The position numbers and the translations under genes are program-made. The notes beneath the pieces were generated by a model. It did no database searches, was not told the DNA's origin, and was given only the letters and a program-made list of their open reading frames with translations. A stretch of 8,957 nt of DNA from Deltaproteobacteria bacterium (GTDB taxonomy: Bacteria > Desulfobacterota > DSM-4660 > Desulfatiglandales > Desulfatiglandaceae). The stretch is taken from positions 1 to 8,957 of the forward strand of contig DUZB01000346.1 of the NCBI GenBank assembly GCA_013349725.1, read 5' to 3'. Of the stretch, positions 1 through 6,394 are shown one piece after another. Within the stretch, counting starts at the first letter, position 1, and each line of letters begins with the position of its first letter.

Positions 1-86
1 TATTAATGGCTGACGCCCGCCTGCAGCTCCGGGAATTCCTATCACAATTGTCCGGAAAATGCAAACGGCTCGTCTGTTCAAAAAGT

Positions 87-123
87 TTGACCATTTCCGT
101 CATATCATGTAGGCTGATAAAAT
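87..123 (+). promoter_or_regulatory. Weak candidate promoter for serS
   Basis: TTGACC at 87-92 is a good -35-like hexamer. The -10 is poor: at 17-nt spacing the hexamer is TAGGCT (110-115), and the better-looking TAAAAT (118-123) sits 25 nt away. Apart from this, positions 1-167 show no gene I can support. The region upstream of serS is AT-richer than the coding DNA around it, which suits a leader, but the call is tentative. Confidence 0.2.
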
Positions 124-156
124 ATTATCCAAATCAGAACATAAGAATTCCTTTTC

Positions 157-161
157 AGGAG
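157..161 (+). promoter_or_regulatory. Ribosome binding site that fixes the serS start
   Basis: AGGAG lies 6 nt before the ATG at 168. The reading frame is open further upstream to an ATG at 6, but that ATG has no Shine-Dalgarno sequence. The extra 54 residues it would add do not resemble the N-terminus of a seryl-tRNA synthetase, which normally begins with the pattern M-L-D at the ATG chosen here. Confidence 0.8.
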
Positions 162-167
162 AATTTT

Positions 168-1454
168 ATGCTGGATCTAAAATACCTGCGGGCTAATATG
201 GCTCTGGTGAAAAAGAACATCGAGTTACGAAGATACGACCTGGATCTTTCCAGGTTCGAGTCCTTAGACATGGACAGGCGGGAAAAGCTTTCTGTTCTTG
301 AAGAATTGCGACACAGGCGAAACAGCGTCAGTGAAGATATCGCACAGATGAAAAAAAAGGGAGAAGATGCTTCCCGATTAATTTCCGAAATGAAGGCGGT
401 CTCTTCGGGTATTAAAGAGAAAGAACAGGAACTTGTGCAGGTGCAGGAAGAACTTGATTTGTTGAGAATGGTGATCCCGAATATGCTTGATGAATCGGTT
501 CCTCCGGGCAAGGATGAAGCGGATAATCCGGTCCTGCGGGAGTGGGGCGAAATCAGGAAATGGGATTTTGATCCGCTTCCACACTGGGAGATCGGGGAAG
601 GCTTGAAAATCCTTGATTTTGCCTGTGCGGCGAAACTGTCGGGTGCGAGATTCGCCCTTTATCGGGGGCAGGGGGCGCGACTGGAAAGGGCTCTGATTTC
701 ATTCATGCTGGATATCCATACAGGGGAGCACGGATACAAGGAGATCCTGCCTCCGTTCATGGTGAATGCTGCATCCATGACAGGAACCGGCCAGCTTCCA
801 AAATTTGAGGAGGATCTCTTTAAAATAGAGGGCAGGGATCTTTATCTCATACCGACCGCGGAAGTCCCGGTCACGAATATTCACAGGGATGAAATCCTCA
901 AGGAGAATGATCTCCCCATTTATTATGCGGCGTATACTCCCTGTTTTCGTTCCGAGGCCGGATCCCATGGCAGGGATACGCGGGGATTGATCAGACAGCA
1001 TCAATTCAACAAGGTTGAACTGGTGAAATTTTGTAAGCCGGAAAATTCCTCAGAGGAGCTGGAAAAACTGACAGCGAATGCAGAGGAAATCCTGAAACGT
1101 CTCATGCTTCCATACAGGGTGATTATGCTCTGCAGCGGAGATACCGGTTTTTCCGCCGCAAAGACCTACGACCTTGAAGTCTGGTTGCCGGGACAAGGCC
1201 TCTACAGGGAGATTTCATCCTGCAGCAGCTTTACTGATTTTCAGGCTCGGCGCGCAGGCATTCGGTTCAAAAGGGAAGGCGGCACCGGAACGGAATTGCT
1301 GCATACCTTGAACGGGTCCGGTCTGGCTGTCGGACGAACGGTGGTTGCTATTCTGGAAAATTACCAAAATGTGGATGGGACTGTATCCGTTCCGAGTGCG
1401 CTCCAGCCGTATATGGGTGGGCTAAAGACAATTATTCACGAGCAGGGCCTCTGA
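168..1454 (+). CDS. serS: Seryl-tRNA synthetase
   Basis: This cytoplasmic class II synthetase charges tRNA-Ser (and tRNA-Sec) with serine. The product is 428 residues, the usual bacterial length. Residues 1 to about 105 are highly charged and form the long antiparallel coiled coil that holds the tRNA variable arm. The catalytic domain follows. TAEVP at 230-234 belongs to the serine pocket. Motif 2 begins [20 protein letters not shown] at 260. Motif 3 is [16 protein letters not shown] at 385-400. The stretch [15 protein letters not shown] (348-362) is also typical, although SCSN is the commoner form of its fourth position. The start at 168 is set by an AGGAG sequence and by family alignment; the upstream in-frame extension is rejected. 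The gene appears to be transcribed alone: a 205-nt gap with a repeat element follows. No broken motif is seen. Confidence 0.97.
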   Translation: MLDLKYLRANMALVKKNIELRRYDLDLSRFESLDMDRREKLSVLEELRHRRNSVSEDIAQMKKKGEDASRLISEMKAVSSGIKEKEQELVQVQEELDLLRMVIPNMLDESVPPGKDEADNPVLREWGEIRKWDFDPLPHWEIGEGLKILDFACAAKLSGARFALYRGQGARLERALISFMLDIHTGEHGYKEILPPFMVNAASMTGTGQLPKFEEDLFKIEGRDLYLIPTAEVPVTNIHRDEILKENDLPIYYAAYTPCFRSEAGSHGRDTRGLIRQHQFNKVELVKFCKPENSSEELEKLTANAEEILKRLMLPYRVIMLCSGDTGFSAAKTYDLEVWLPGQGLYREISSCSSFTDFQARRAGIRFKREGGTGTELLHTLNGSGLAVGRTVVAILENYQNVDGTVSVPSALQPYMGGLKTIIHEQGL

Positions 1455-1491
1455 CCAAAAATAGTCAGATCGAGATAGAAGCTTCTCGAAA

Positions 1492-1646
1492 GGGTTTCCA
1501 GGTGTCAGGTTTCAGGTGTCAGCGTAGGGAAAAACTCAGAAGCCGTTAACCGGCAACCGTTAACTTGTAACTACAAACCAAACGAAGTTTCAGGTGAAGC
1601 AGGGCTTACGAACGAAACAAATCCTGACACCTGACACCTGAAACCC
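1492..1646. repeat. Repeat element A: inverted heptamer ends around about 100 nt
   Basis: The gap between serS and the transpeptidase gene is almost filled by this element. The left end has three direct 7-nt units, CAGGTGT, CAGGTTT and CAGGTGT (1499-1519), preceded by GGGTTTC. The right end has CTGACAC, CTGACAC and CTGAAAC (1624-1644), followed by CC. Read on the opposite strand, the right end gives GGGTTTCAGGTGTCAGG, which matches the left end except for one extra C and unit-to-unit variation. No target-site duplication is evident and no protein is encoded. The same ends recur at 5204-5347 around a different interior. It may be a MITE-like or REP-like unit, or a slippage-grown inverted repeat. 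The gap holds no other gene. Confidence 0.75.
1545..1579. repeat. Array of five degenerate 7-nt repeats (GTTAACC type)
   Basis: Inside element A, five consecutive 7-nt units can be laid out: GTTAACC, GGCAACC, GTTAACT, TGTAACT and ACAAACC. They share A-A-C at positions 4-6 of the unit. GTTAAC is itself a palindrome. The unit length equals that of the flanking CAGGTGT units, but the unit sequence is different. No function can be read from the sequence. Confidence 0.65.
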
Positions 1647-1659
1647 ATATCAGTTTCAT

Positions 1660-3006
1660 ATGAGTAAAAATATTATGGAACCACAGACACCTTATTCCAG
1701 CGGATGGCGTGCCGGCAGGAACGACCGGAACGAAACTTCTTTCATCAAAAATCTCTTGAAACGGCCGTTGCTTCTTTTGCTGATACTGTTTACCGGCGCA
1801 TCAGCCGCGGCGTTACTTTTTTTTGTGGGTGGATGGATTTTCAGTGAAACGAGCCAGGCCAGCAACGATCCGTCCTTGAAGAGGGCGCCGGTTTCAGTCC
1901 ACAAAAAGATGGAGGCGCCGTCTCCTCCTCTTCAGTTGAAGGATCTGAATATTGACATCAACAAAATCTCCAGTCGGTTTTCCCTTGAAACAAGTGGCGA
2001 AACGCTTCTTGTAGAGTCTTCCCTGGACAGGGATTTACAGGAGTACATTTCGGATCTGCTTCAGACTTCAGGCACCTTAAAGGCGGCGGCAGTTGTTTTG
2101 CGACCTGATGACGGACGAATTCTTGCCATGGTCAGTTACGACCAGGAGGGAAACACAGGCGATCTCTGCCTGCAGGCGGATTTTCCTGCTGCGAGTCTGT
2201 TCAAAATTGTGGTCGCTGCCGGGGCCGTTGAATCCGCGGGGTTTACTCCTGAAAAGAATGTCTATTTTAACGGGGGAAAACATACCCTGTACAAGAAACA
2301 GCTGAGACGGAATGTAGGAAAATATACCAATAAGACCACCTTTAAAAAGGCGTTTGGCTTATCTATCAATCCTGTTTTCGGTAAACTGGGAATCTATTGG
2401 TTAGGACAGAGAGGACTGAGCGACTCAGCGGAAAAATTCCTTTTCAACCACGCCATACCTTTCGATTTTCCCGTTGAGACAAGCGTGGTGAATGTCCCTG
2501 AAGATGATTATGGCCTGGCGGAAATATCATCAGGTTTCAACAGGCAGACCATGGTTTCTCCTCTCCATGCCGCCCTGATCTCTTCTATCATCGTCAACAA
2601 CGGGATTCTGATGAAACCGTGGATCATCAAAAGCATTTCCGGAGAAAATGGCGATATCCTTTATGAAACGAAACCCGAAGAAGTCGGTTCCCCCATAAGC
2701 AGTGAGACGGCAGAGGCCCTGAGGGTGCTCATGAGGGATACAATCAGTTCCGGCACATGCAGGACCTCCTTTTCCCGTGTGAAGCGGAAAAAGGTCTTTA
2801 AAGATGTGGAACTGGGCGCTAAAACCGGAACCATTAACGACGAGACCGGGCAATATAAATACGACTGGTTGACGGCCTATGCCATTCCACCCGGGAAAAA
2901 TGGAAAAAGCATCTGTATCGCCATTTTAGGAATACACGGGAAAAAACTGGGCAGGCGGGCCAACAGACTTGGCAGAGACATCATTAATCATTATCTTTCT
3001 TCATAG
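1660..3006 (+). CDS. Membrane-anchored penicillin-binding transpeptidase
   Basis: This is a 448-residue D,D-transpeptidase-type protein of the PBP2/FtsI superfamily that would crosslink peptidoglycan outside the cytoplasmic membrane. Residues 1-35 are polar and cytosolic. Residues 36-62 form one hydrophobic anchor, and the rest is periplasmic. All three active-site motifs are present: SLFK with the acylating Ser179 and Lys182, SIN at 235-237, and KTGT at 388-391. It is shorter than FtsI or PBP2 (about 570-650) because only about 75 residues lie between the anchor and the transpeptidase domain, so the usual N-terminal pedestal is missing. A specific name such as ftsI or pbpA is not justified. 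The start is uncertain: ATG 1660 and ATG 1675 are both in frame and neither has a Shine-Dalgarno sequence, and the first follows repeat element A by 13 nt. A likely terminator follows the gene. Confidence 0.9.
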   Translation: MSKNIMEPQTPYSSGWRAGRNDRNETSFIKNLLKRPLLLLLILFTGASAAALLFFVGGWIFSETSQASNDPSLKRAPVSVHKKMEAPSPPLQLKDLNIDINKISSRFSLETSGETLLVESSLDRDLQEYISDLLQTSGTLKAAAVVLRPDDGRILAMVSYDQEGNTGDLCLQADFPAASLFKIVVAAGAVESAGFTPEKNVYFNGGKHTLYKKQLRRNVGKYTNKTTFKKAFGLSINPVFGKLGIYWLGQRGLSDSAEKFLFNHAIPFDFPVETSVVNVPEDDYGLAEISSGFNRQTMVSPLHAALISSIIVNNGILMKPWIIKSISGENGDILYETKPEEVGSPISSETAEALRVLMRDTISSGTCRTSFSRVKRKKVFKDVELGAKTGTINDETGQYKYDWLTAYAIPPGKNGKSICIAILGIHGKKLGRRANRLGRDIINHYLSS

Positions 3007-3015
3007 CAAATTATT

Positions 3016-3045
3016 AGGAGCCGAGCTCAAGGTCCTTTTTATTTT
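3016..3045 (+). terminator. Likely Rho-independent terminator after the transpeptidase gene
   Basis: AGGAGCC (3016-3022) pairs with GGTCCT (3031-3036) as a 6-bp stem with one bulged G and an 8-nt loop. It is followed by TTTTATTTT. It begins 10 nt after the stop codon. The stem is short, so the call is moderate. It would separate this gene from nifU. Confidence 0.4.
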
Positions 3046-3081
3046 CCCCATCAGGCGAAAACTTTGGGCTTGTTCCTGATT

Positions 3082-3116
3082 ACTCGACACTGGTCACTGA
3101 CCACTGACCACTGAAT
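3082..3116. repeat. Five 7-nt repeats (ACTGACC type) upstream of nifU
   Basis: The units are ACTCGAC, ACTGGTC, ACTGACC, ACTGACC and ACTGAAT, and a further ACT follows. Positions 3091-3103 form the exact odd palindrome TGGTCA-C-TGACCA. The tract ends 11 nt before the nifU ribosome binding site, so it lies in the nifU leader or promoter area. It could be only another intergenic heptamer tract like those at 1499-1644 and 5204-5346. A regulatory role is possible but has no support beyond position. Confidence 0.65.
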
Positions 3117-3127
3117 ACTTTTTTTAT

Positions 3128-3134
3128 AAGGAGG
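3128..3134 (+). promoter_or_regulatory. Strong ribosome binding site of nifU
   Basis: AAGGAGG is a full-length Shine-Dalgarno match 5 nt before the ATG at 3140. It confirms that start, which also matches the N-terminus of NifU and IscU proteins. Confidence 0.85.
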
Positions 3135-3139
3135 ACCCC

Positions 3140-3964
3140 ATGTGGGAATACACGGATAAGGTAAAAGAACATTTCCTCAACCCTAAGAATGTGGGAGTGG
3201 TGGAAGATGCTCAAGGTGTTGCGGAAGTCGGCTCCATGGCTTGCGGCGACGCCCTTAAACTCAGCTTTAAAACGGATGATGCAGGCAAGATTACGGATGC
3301 CAGATTCCAGACTTTCGGATGTGCCAGCGCTATCGCCTCCTCTTCCGCTCTTACGGAAATGATCAAGGGAAAGACGATTGAAGAGGCGGAGAAGATAAGC
3401 AATCAGGATATTGCTGACTACCTGGGCGGGCTTCCCAAAGAGAAGATGCATTGTTCAGTGCTTGGCCAGCAGGCGCTGGAAAAGGCTATTGCCAACTACA
3501 GAGGAGAAAAGATCCAGGAAAAAGAGGGTGAAATTGTTTGTGAATGCTTCGGAATTACTGACAGGGAGATTGAAAAAGCGGTTAGAGAGAACAATCTCTC
3601 GACAGTGGAAGAGGTGACCAACTATACAAAGGCCGGTGGAGGCTGTGAGAATTGTCATGATGCCATTCGGGGGATTATTGCAGACGTCCGTGCTGAAGAA
3701 AAGCCCGTGAGCCGTCCGCAGCTTTCCAACATCCGGAAAATGAAAATGATCGATGAGACCATAGAAAATGAGATCAGGCCCTCCCTGAAAAAAGATGGGG
3801 GAAATATAGAGCTTGTGGATGTCATCGGAAACCGGGTGCTGGTCAAGTTGCAGGGAAGCTGTGCAATGTGCAAGGCATCCCAGCAGACCCTGAAAAATTT
3901 TGTGGAGGCAAAACTCAAAGAGATGGTTTGGCCGGAACTGGTTGTTGAGGAGGTGACCCAATGA
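3140..3964 (+). CDS. nifU: NifU-type Fe-S cluster assembly scaffold, three domains
   Basis: This cytoplasmic protein accepts sulfur from NifS, assembles Fe-S clusters and passes them to target enzymes. It has 274 residues. Residues 1 to about 125 form the IscU-like scaffold with ligands Cys35, Asp37, Cys61 and Cys105. Residues about 132-180 are a BFD-like [2Fe-2S] domain with Cys134, Cys136, Cys169 and Cys172. Residues about 203-272 are the C-terminal NifU domain with the CxxC pair Cys241 and Cys244. Every cluster-binding cysteine expected from Azotobacter NifU is present. The protein is shorter than that one (about 312) because the linker before the last domain is short. The stop overlaps the nifS start as ATGA. 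No nitrogenase genes are in view, so this is probably a general Fe-S assembly system, as in several anaerobes. No IscR-like regulator is adjacent. Confidence 0.95.
   Translation: MWEYTDKVKEHFLNPKNVGVVEDAQGVAEVGSMACGDALKLSFKTDDAGKITDARFQTFGCASAIASSSALTEMIKGKTIEEAEKISNQDIADYLGGLPKEKMHCSVLGQQALEKAIANYRGEKIQEKEGEIVCECFGITDREIEKAVRENNLSTVEEVTNYTKAGGGCENCHDAIRGIIADVRAEEKPVSRPQLSNIRKMKMIDETIENEIRPSLKKDGGNIELVDVIGNRVLVKLQGSCAMCKASQQTLKNFVEAKLKEMVWPELVVEEVTQ
3948..3956 (+). promoter_or_regulatory. Ribosome binding site of nifS inside the nifU end
   Basis: AGGAGGTGA is a nine-base match to the 16S 3' end and lies within the last nifU codons, 4 nt before the nifS ATG. With the ATGA stop/start overlap it suggests strong, coupled translation of the desulfurase with its scaffold. 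Confidence 0.85.
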
Positions 3965-5142
3965 AGACGATCTACCTTGATAATAACGCAACTACCCAGG
4001 TTGCCCAAGAGGTGATGGAGGAGATGCTGCCCTATTTTCGGGAGTATTACGGGAATCCCTCCAGTGCGCACACTTTTGGCGGTCAGGTAGGGAAAAAAAT
4101 CCGGGCTGCGAGGGAACAAGTTGCGTTGCTGCTGAGCGCTGATCCCGAAGAGATTATTTTTACCAGTTGCGGTTCGGAAAGCGATAACGCGGCCATCAGG
4201 TCGGTACTGGAATTGAAGCCGGAAAAGCGCCACATTATCACCAGCAGGGTGGAGCACCCGGCCATTAAGTCCCTTTGCGAACATCTTGCCGCTCAGGGAT
4301 ATCGCGTAACGGAAATCCCGGTAGACAGTGAAGGGCACTTGGATATGGGCCGTTATGAGGAGAGTTTGACGCCGGACACTGCTATCGTAACCATCATGTG
4401 GGGCAATAATGAGACGGGGGTCATCTTCCCCGTGGAGCAGGCAGCCGCCCTTGCCAGGGAGAAGGGTGTCCTGTTTCATTCAGATGCCGTGCAGGCCGCA
4501 GGTAAGATTCCCATCAATATGAAAGAAAGCAACATCGACATGCTCTCTCTTTCCGGTCACAAGCTCCATGCCTCCAAAGGCGTTGGAGTGATTTATGTGA
4601 GGAAGGGGGTCAAGTTCACTCCTTTTATTATCGGCGGGCACCAGGAGATGGGCCGTCGGGGTGGAACGGAAAATACAGCCGGCATCATCGGACTTGGCAA
4701 AGCGTGTGAACTGGCCGTCAAAAAACTGGAAGAGGAAAACACCAGGGTAAAGAGTCTTCGAGACAGACTGGAGGAGGAAATCCTCCACCGTGTCCCCAAC
4801 ACCAGGGTCAATGGGGGAAAGTCGGAACGTCTGCCCAATACGACAAACATCAGTTTTGAATTTATTGAGGGGGAAGCGATTCTGCTCCAGATGGATGAAT
4901 TAGGCATCTGCGCCTCATCGGGTTCGGCCTGTACTTCAGGGTCACTGCAGCCCTCCCACGTGCTCAGGGCCATGGGCGTTCCATTCACAATGGCCCATGG
5001 ATCCATACGATTCAGCTTGAGCGTTTATAACACCGAGGAAGAAATCGACTTCATTGTTGAAGAGCTACCGCCAATTATCCAAAAGCTTCGCAGCTTTTCT
5101 CCGTATTGGGAAAAAGGCAAGGGTGTTTGTGCAACCCCTTGA
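3961..5142 (+). CDS. nifS: Cysteine desulfurase, NifS/IscS family
   Basis: This PLP enzyme removes sulfur from L-cysteine, giving alanine and an enzyme persulfide that feeds NifU. It is 393 residues, normal for the family. The N-terminal signature YLDNNATT is at 5-12. His99 stacks on PLP, NNETG is at 149-153, and Asp175 and Gln178 contact the cofactor. Lys201 in SGHKLHASKG carries the PLP. The mobile active-site loop has catalytic Cys324 in SSGSACTSGSLQPSHV. The loop fits group I (NifS/IscS) rather than SufS. It lies directly after nifU with an ATGA overlap, so the two are one operon and probable physical partners. I use nifS because the partner is a three-domain NifU; iscS is an equally valid label. 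The C-terminus ends in an additional Cys390 of unknown relevance. Confidence 0.95.
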   Translation: MKTIYLDNNATTQVAQEVMEEMLPYFREYYGNPSSAHTFGGQVGKKIRAAREQVALLLSADPEEIIFTSCGSESDNAAIRSVLELKPEKRHIITSRVEHPAIKSLCEHLAAQGYRVTEIPVDSEGHLDMGRYEESLTPDTAIVTIMWGNNETGVIFPVEQAAALAREKGVLFHSDAVQAAGKIPINMKESNIDMLSLSGHKLHASKGVGVIYVRKGVKFTPFIIGGHQEMGRRGGTENTAGIIGLGKACELAVKKLEEENTRVKSLRDRLEEEILHRVPNTRVNGGKSERLPNTTNISFEFIEGEAILLQMDELGICASSGSACTSGSLQPSHVLRAMGVPFTMAHGSIRFSLSVYNTEEEIDFIVEELPPIIQKLRSFSPYWEKGKGVCATP

Positions 5143-5151
5143 TGTTTTTTT
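5118..5151 (+). terminator. Likely terminator overlapping the nifS stop codon
   Basis: CAAGGG (5118-5123) pairs with CCCTTG (5136-5141). Two more pairs, TG with CA, form inside after a 2-nt bulge, leaving a 6-nt loop. Seven T residues follow at 5145-5151. The TGA stop (5140-5142) lies in the descending arm. If it works, nifUS and cysEK are separate transcripts. Confidence 0.5.
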
Positions 5152-5203
5152 GCTCATCGCGGATTTACGTGATACGAAGGTTTGTTCTCAAATTGACTAT
5201 GTT

Positions 5204-5347
5204 CAGGCACCAGGTGTCAGATGTCAGGAAAAATAGTGGTTGCATTCGACTATTCAACGTAAGAACCCATTCGTTATGCTTTCCGGGATCGCAAGACCGG
5301 AATCCCGCTACTGCGGGACTGAAACCTGACACCTGACACCTGGTACC
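5204..5347. repeat. Repeat element C: same inverted heptamer ends, different interior
   Basis: The left end has the 7-nt units CAGGCAC, CAGGTGT and CAGATGT (5204-5224) followed by CAGG. The right end has CTGAAAC, CTGACAC, CTGACAC and CTGGTAC (5319-5346). Positions 5206-5228 match the reverse complement of 5325-5347 at 21 of 23 bases. The total length of about 144 nt is close to the 155 nt of the element at 1492-1646. The interior shows no clear similarity to that one and carries a REP-like hairpin. The remainder of the nifS-cysE gap holds the cysE ribosome binding site and no gene. I find no convincing promoter in it, although cysE needs one if the upstream terminator is real. Confidence 0.75.
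5303..5318. repeat. REP-like hairpin inside element C
   Basis: TCCCGC, a TACT loop, and GCGGGA make a perfect 6-bp stem. A second inverted pair, CGGGAT (5284-5289) with ATCCCG (5302-5307), overlaps it, so two alternative folds compete. The arrangement resembles the widespread ATTCCCGC-loop-GCGGGAAT intergenic palindromes. There is no T run after it, so it does not look like an intrinsic terminator. Confidence 0.45.
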
Positions 5348-5425
5348 TCGGTTCCAGAAAAAATGATTCTTCACGGTAATTTGCGATGCCCCTTTTTTTC
5401 TGGGGTGTGAAGGGGGACGTTCTCC

Positions 5426-6394
5426 ATGGATGAGCAGGCCAAAGGCGATGAGTGTGTCATCGAAAGAGAAACCACGAGCGGGTTTCATGAAGAAATCCCT
5501 AATATTGTCGACGAACTGGTCCTTTCCTGTGGTGTGGAGGGGTGTTTCGATCATGTGGGTCCGGAACCGATTTCGTCCCGTGAAACGATCATCGATATCC
5601 TTGAAAGGGCGTTTCGCATCCTGTATCCCGGGTATTTTTCTCGAAAACGGGTGGATCAATTCAACCTCAAATATTATTTCGGTCAGGAAGTAACGCATTT
5701 TTTCGAGATCCTTTCGGAGCAGATTACCCTGGCCATCCGTCATGATTGCATGCGATACGACCAGCCATGCAGTCTGTGCAAGAAACGGGGTGGGGAAGCG
5801 GCCATTTTTTTTGGAAAAAAGCTTCATGAACTCCGGTCGATGTTGGCCATGGATGTTCGGGCTGCCTACGATGGAGACCCCGCTGCCGGGAGTTATGATG
5901 AAATTATTTTCAGCTACCCGGGGCTCTTTGCCATCACAGTTTACCGCATAGCACACCAGCTTTTCGAGCAAGGTATTCCGCTGATTCCGAGGATCATGAC
6001 GGAATATTCCCACAGCAAGACCGGCATCGACATCCACCCGGGCGCTCATATCGGGGAAAGTTTTTTCATCGACCATGGCACGGGCGTGGTTGTGGGCGCC
6101 ACCACGGTTATCGGAGATCGGGTCAGGCTCTATCAGGGGGTTACCCTTGGGGCCTTGTCCATTCGAAAAGAAGAGGTGAAGCAGTTGAGCACTGTAAAAC
6201 GGCACCCGACTATCGAAGACGATGTGGTGATCTACGCGGGTTCCACTATATTAGGGGGAGATACGGTCATCGGCGCCCGTTCCGTGATTGGAGGGAATGT
6301 CTGGATTACCAAGTCTGTTCCCCCGGATACCCTGGTCTTTGCCAAATCGCCTGAGCTTATTTTTAAGGAGAAAAGGAGGGAAACCGATGCCTGA
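5426..6394 (+). CDS. cysE: Serine O-acetyltransferase, long EpsC-type form
   Basis: This cytoplasmic enzyme makes O-acetylserine from serine and acetyl-CoA, the committed step to cysteine. It has 322 residues. Residues 1 to about 190 are an alpha-helical region, and about 195-305 form the left-handed beta-helix of hexapeptide acetyltransferases. Active-site residues are Asp202 in GIDIHPGA and the Asp216-His217 pair in FIDHGTG, corresponding to D143, D157 and H158 of E. coli CysE. The protein is longer than E. coli CysE (273) at the N-terminus and has a cysteine group, C108-x6-C115-x2-C118. It ends in an Arg/Glu-rich tail with Ala last, unlike the terminal Ile that docks into CysK in the enteric complex. 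The start is supported by AAGGGGGA about 8 nt upstream. Its last 8 nt overlap cysK. Confidence 0.93.
   Translation: MDEQAKGDECVIERETTSGFHEEIPNIVDELVLSCGVEGCFDHVGPEPISSRETIIDILERAFRILYPGYFSRKRVDQFNLKYYFGQEVTHFFEILSEQITLAIRHDCMRYDQPCSLCKKRGGEAAIFFGKKLHELRSMLAMDVRAAYDGDPAAGSYDEIIFSYPGLFAITVYRIAHQLFEQGIPLIPRIMTEYSHSKTGIDIHPGAHIGESFFIDHGTGVVVGATTVIGDRVRLYQGVTLGALSIRKEEVKQLSTVKRHPTIEDDVVIYAGSTILGGDTVIGARSVIGGNVWITKSVPPDTLVFAKSPELIFKEKRRETDA
6374..6379 (+). promoter_or_regulatory. Ribosome binding site that fixes the cysK start
   Basis: AGGAGG lies inside the end of cysE, 7 nt before the ATG at 6387. The cysK frame is open upstream to an ATG at 6288, but that region is out-of-frame cysE coding sequence and has no counterpart in cysteine synthases. 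Confidence 0.85.

Noticed and set aside
1..105. Short open frame on the - strand running off the left edge, with an ATG near 104
   Set aside because: Only about 34 codons are visible, there is no convincing ribosome binding site, and no recognisable protein pattern. It could be the start of a divergent gene, but the window does not show enough.
6..167. Upstream in-frame extension of serS adding 54 residues
   Set aside because: There is no ribosome binding site at the ATG at 6, the residues are unlike any synthetase N-terminus, and a clear AGGAG precedes the ATG at 168.
1450..1469. TCTGAC/GTCAGA hairpin at the serS stop as a terminator
   Set aside because: The stem is only 6 bp and AT-rich in the loop, and no T run follows it.
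1492..1646. A CRISPR array made of the heptamer repeats
   Set aside because: Units are only 7 nt, directly adjacent without spacers, and in inverted orientation at the two ends. No cas gene is present.
3655..4479. 274-codon open frame on the - strand opposite nifU and nifS
   Set aside because: It is the shadow of two well-defined genes, with no motif and no ribosome binding site of its own that I could identify.
3140..5142. Evidence of a nitrogen-fixation island from nifU and nifS
   Set aside because: No nitrogenase or nif regulatory gene is in the window, and this scaffold/desulfurase pair is commonly the general Fe-S assembly system in anaerobes.
5165..6205. 346-codon open frame on the - strand opposite cysE
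   Set aside because: It is antisense to a gene with clear family motifs, spans the repeat element, and shows no domain of its own.
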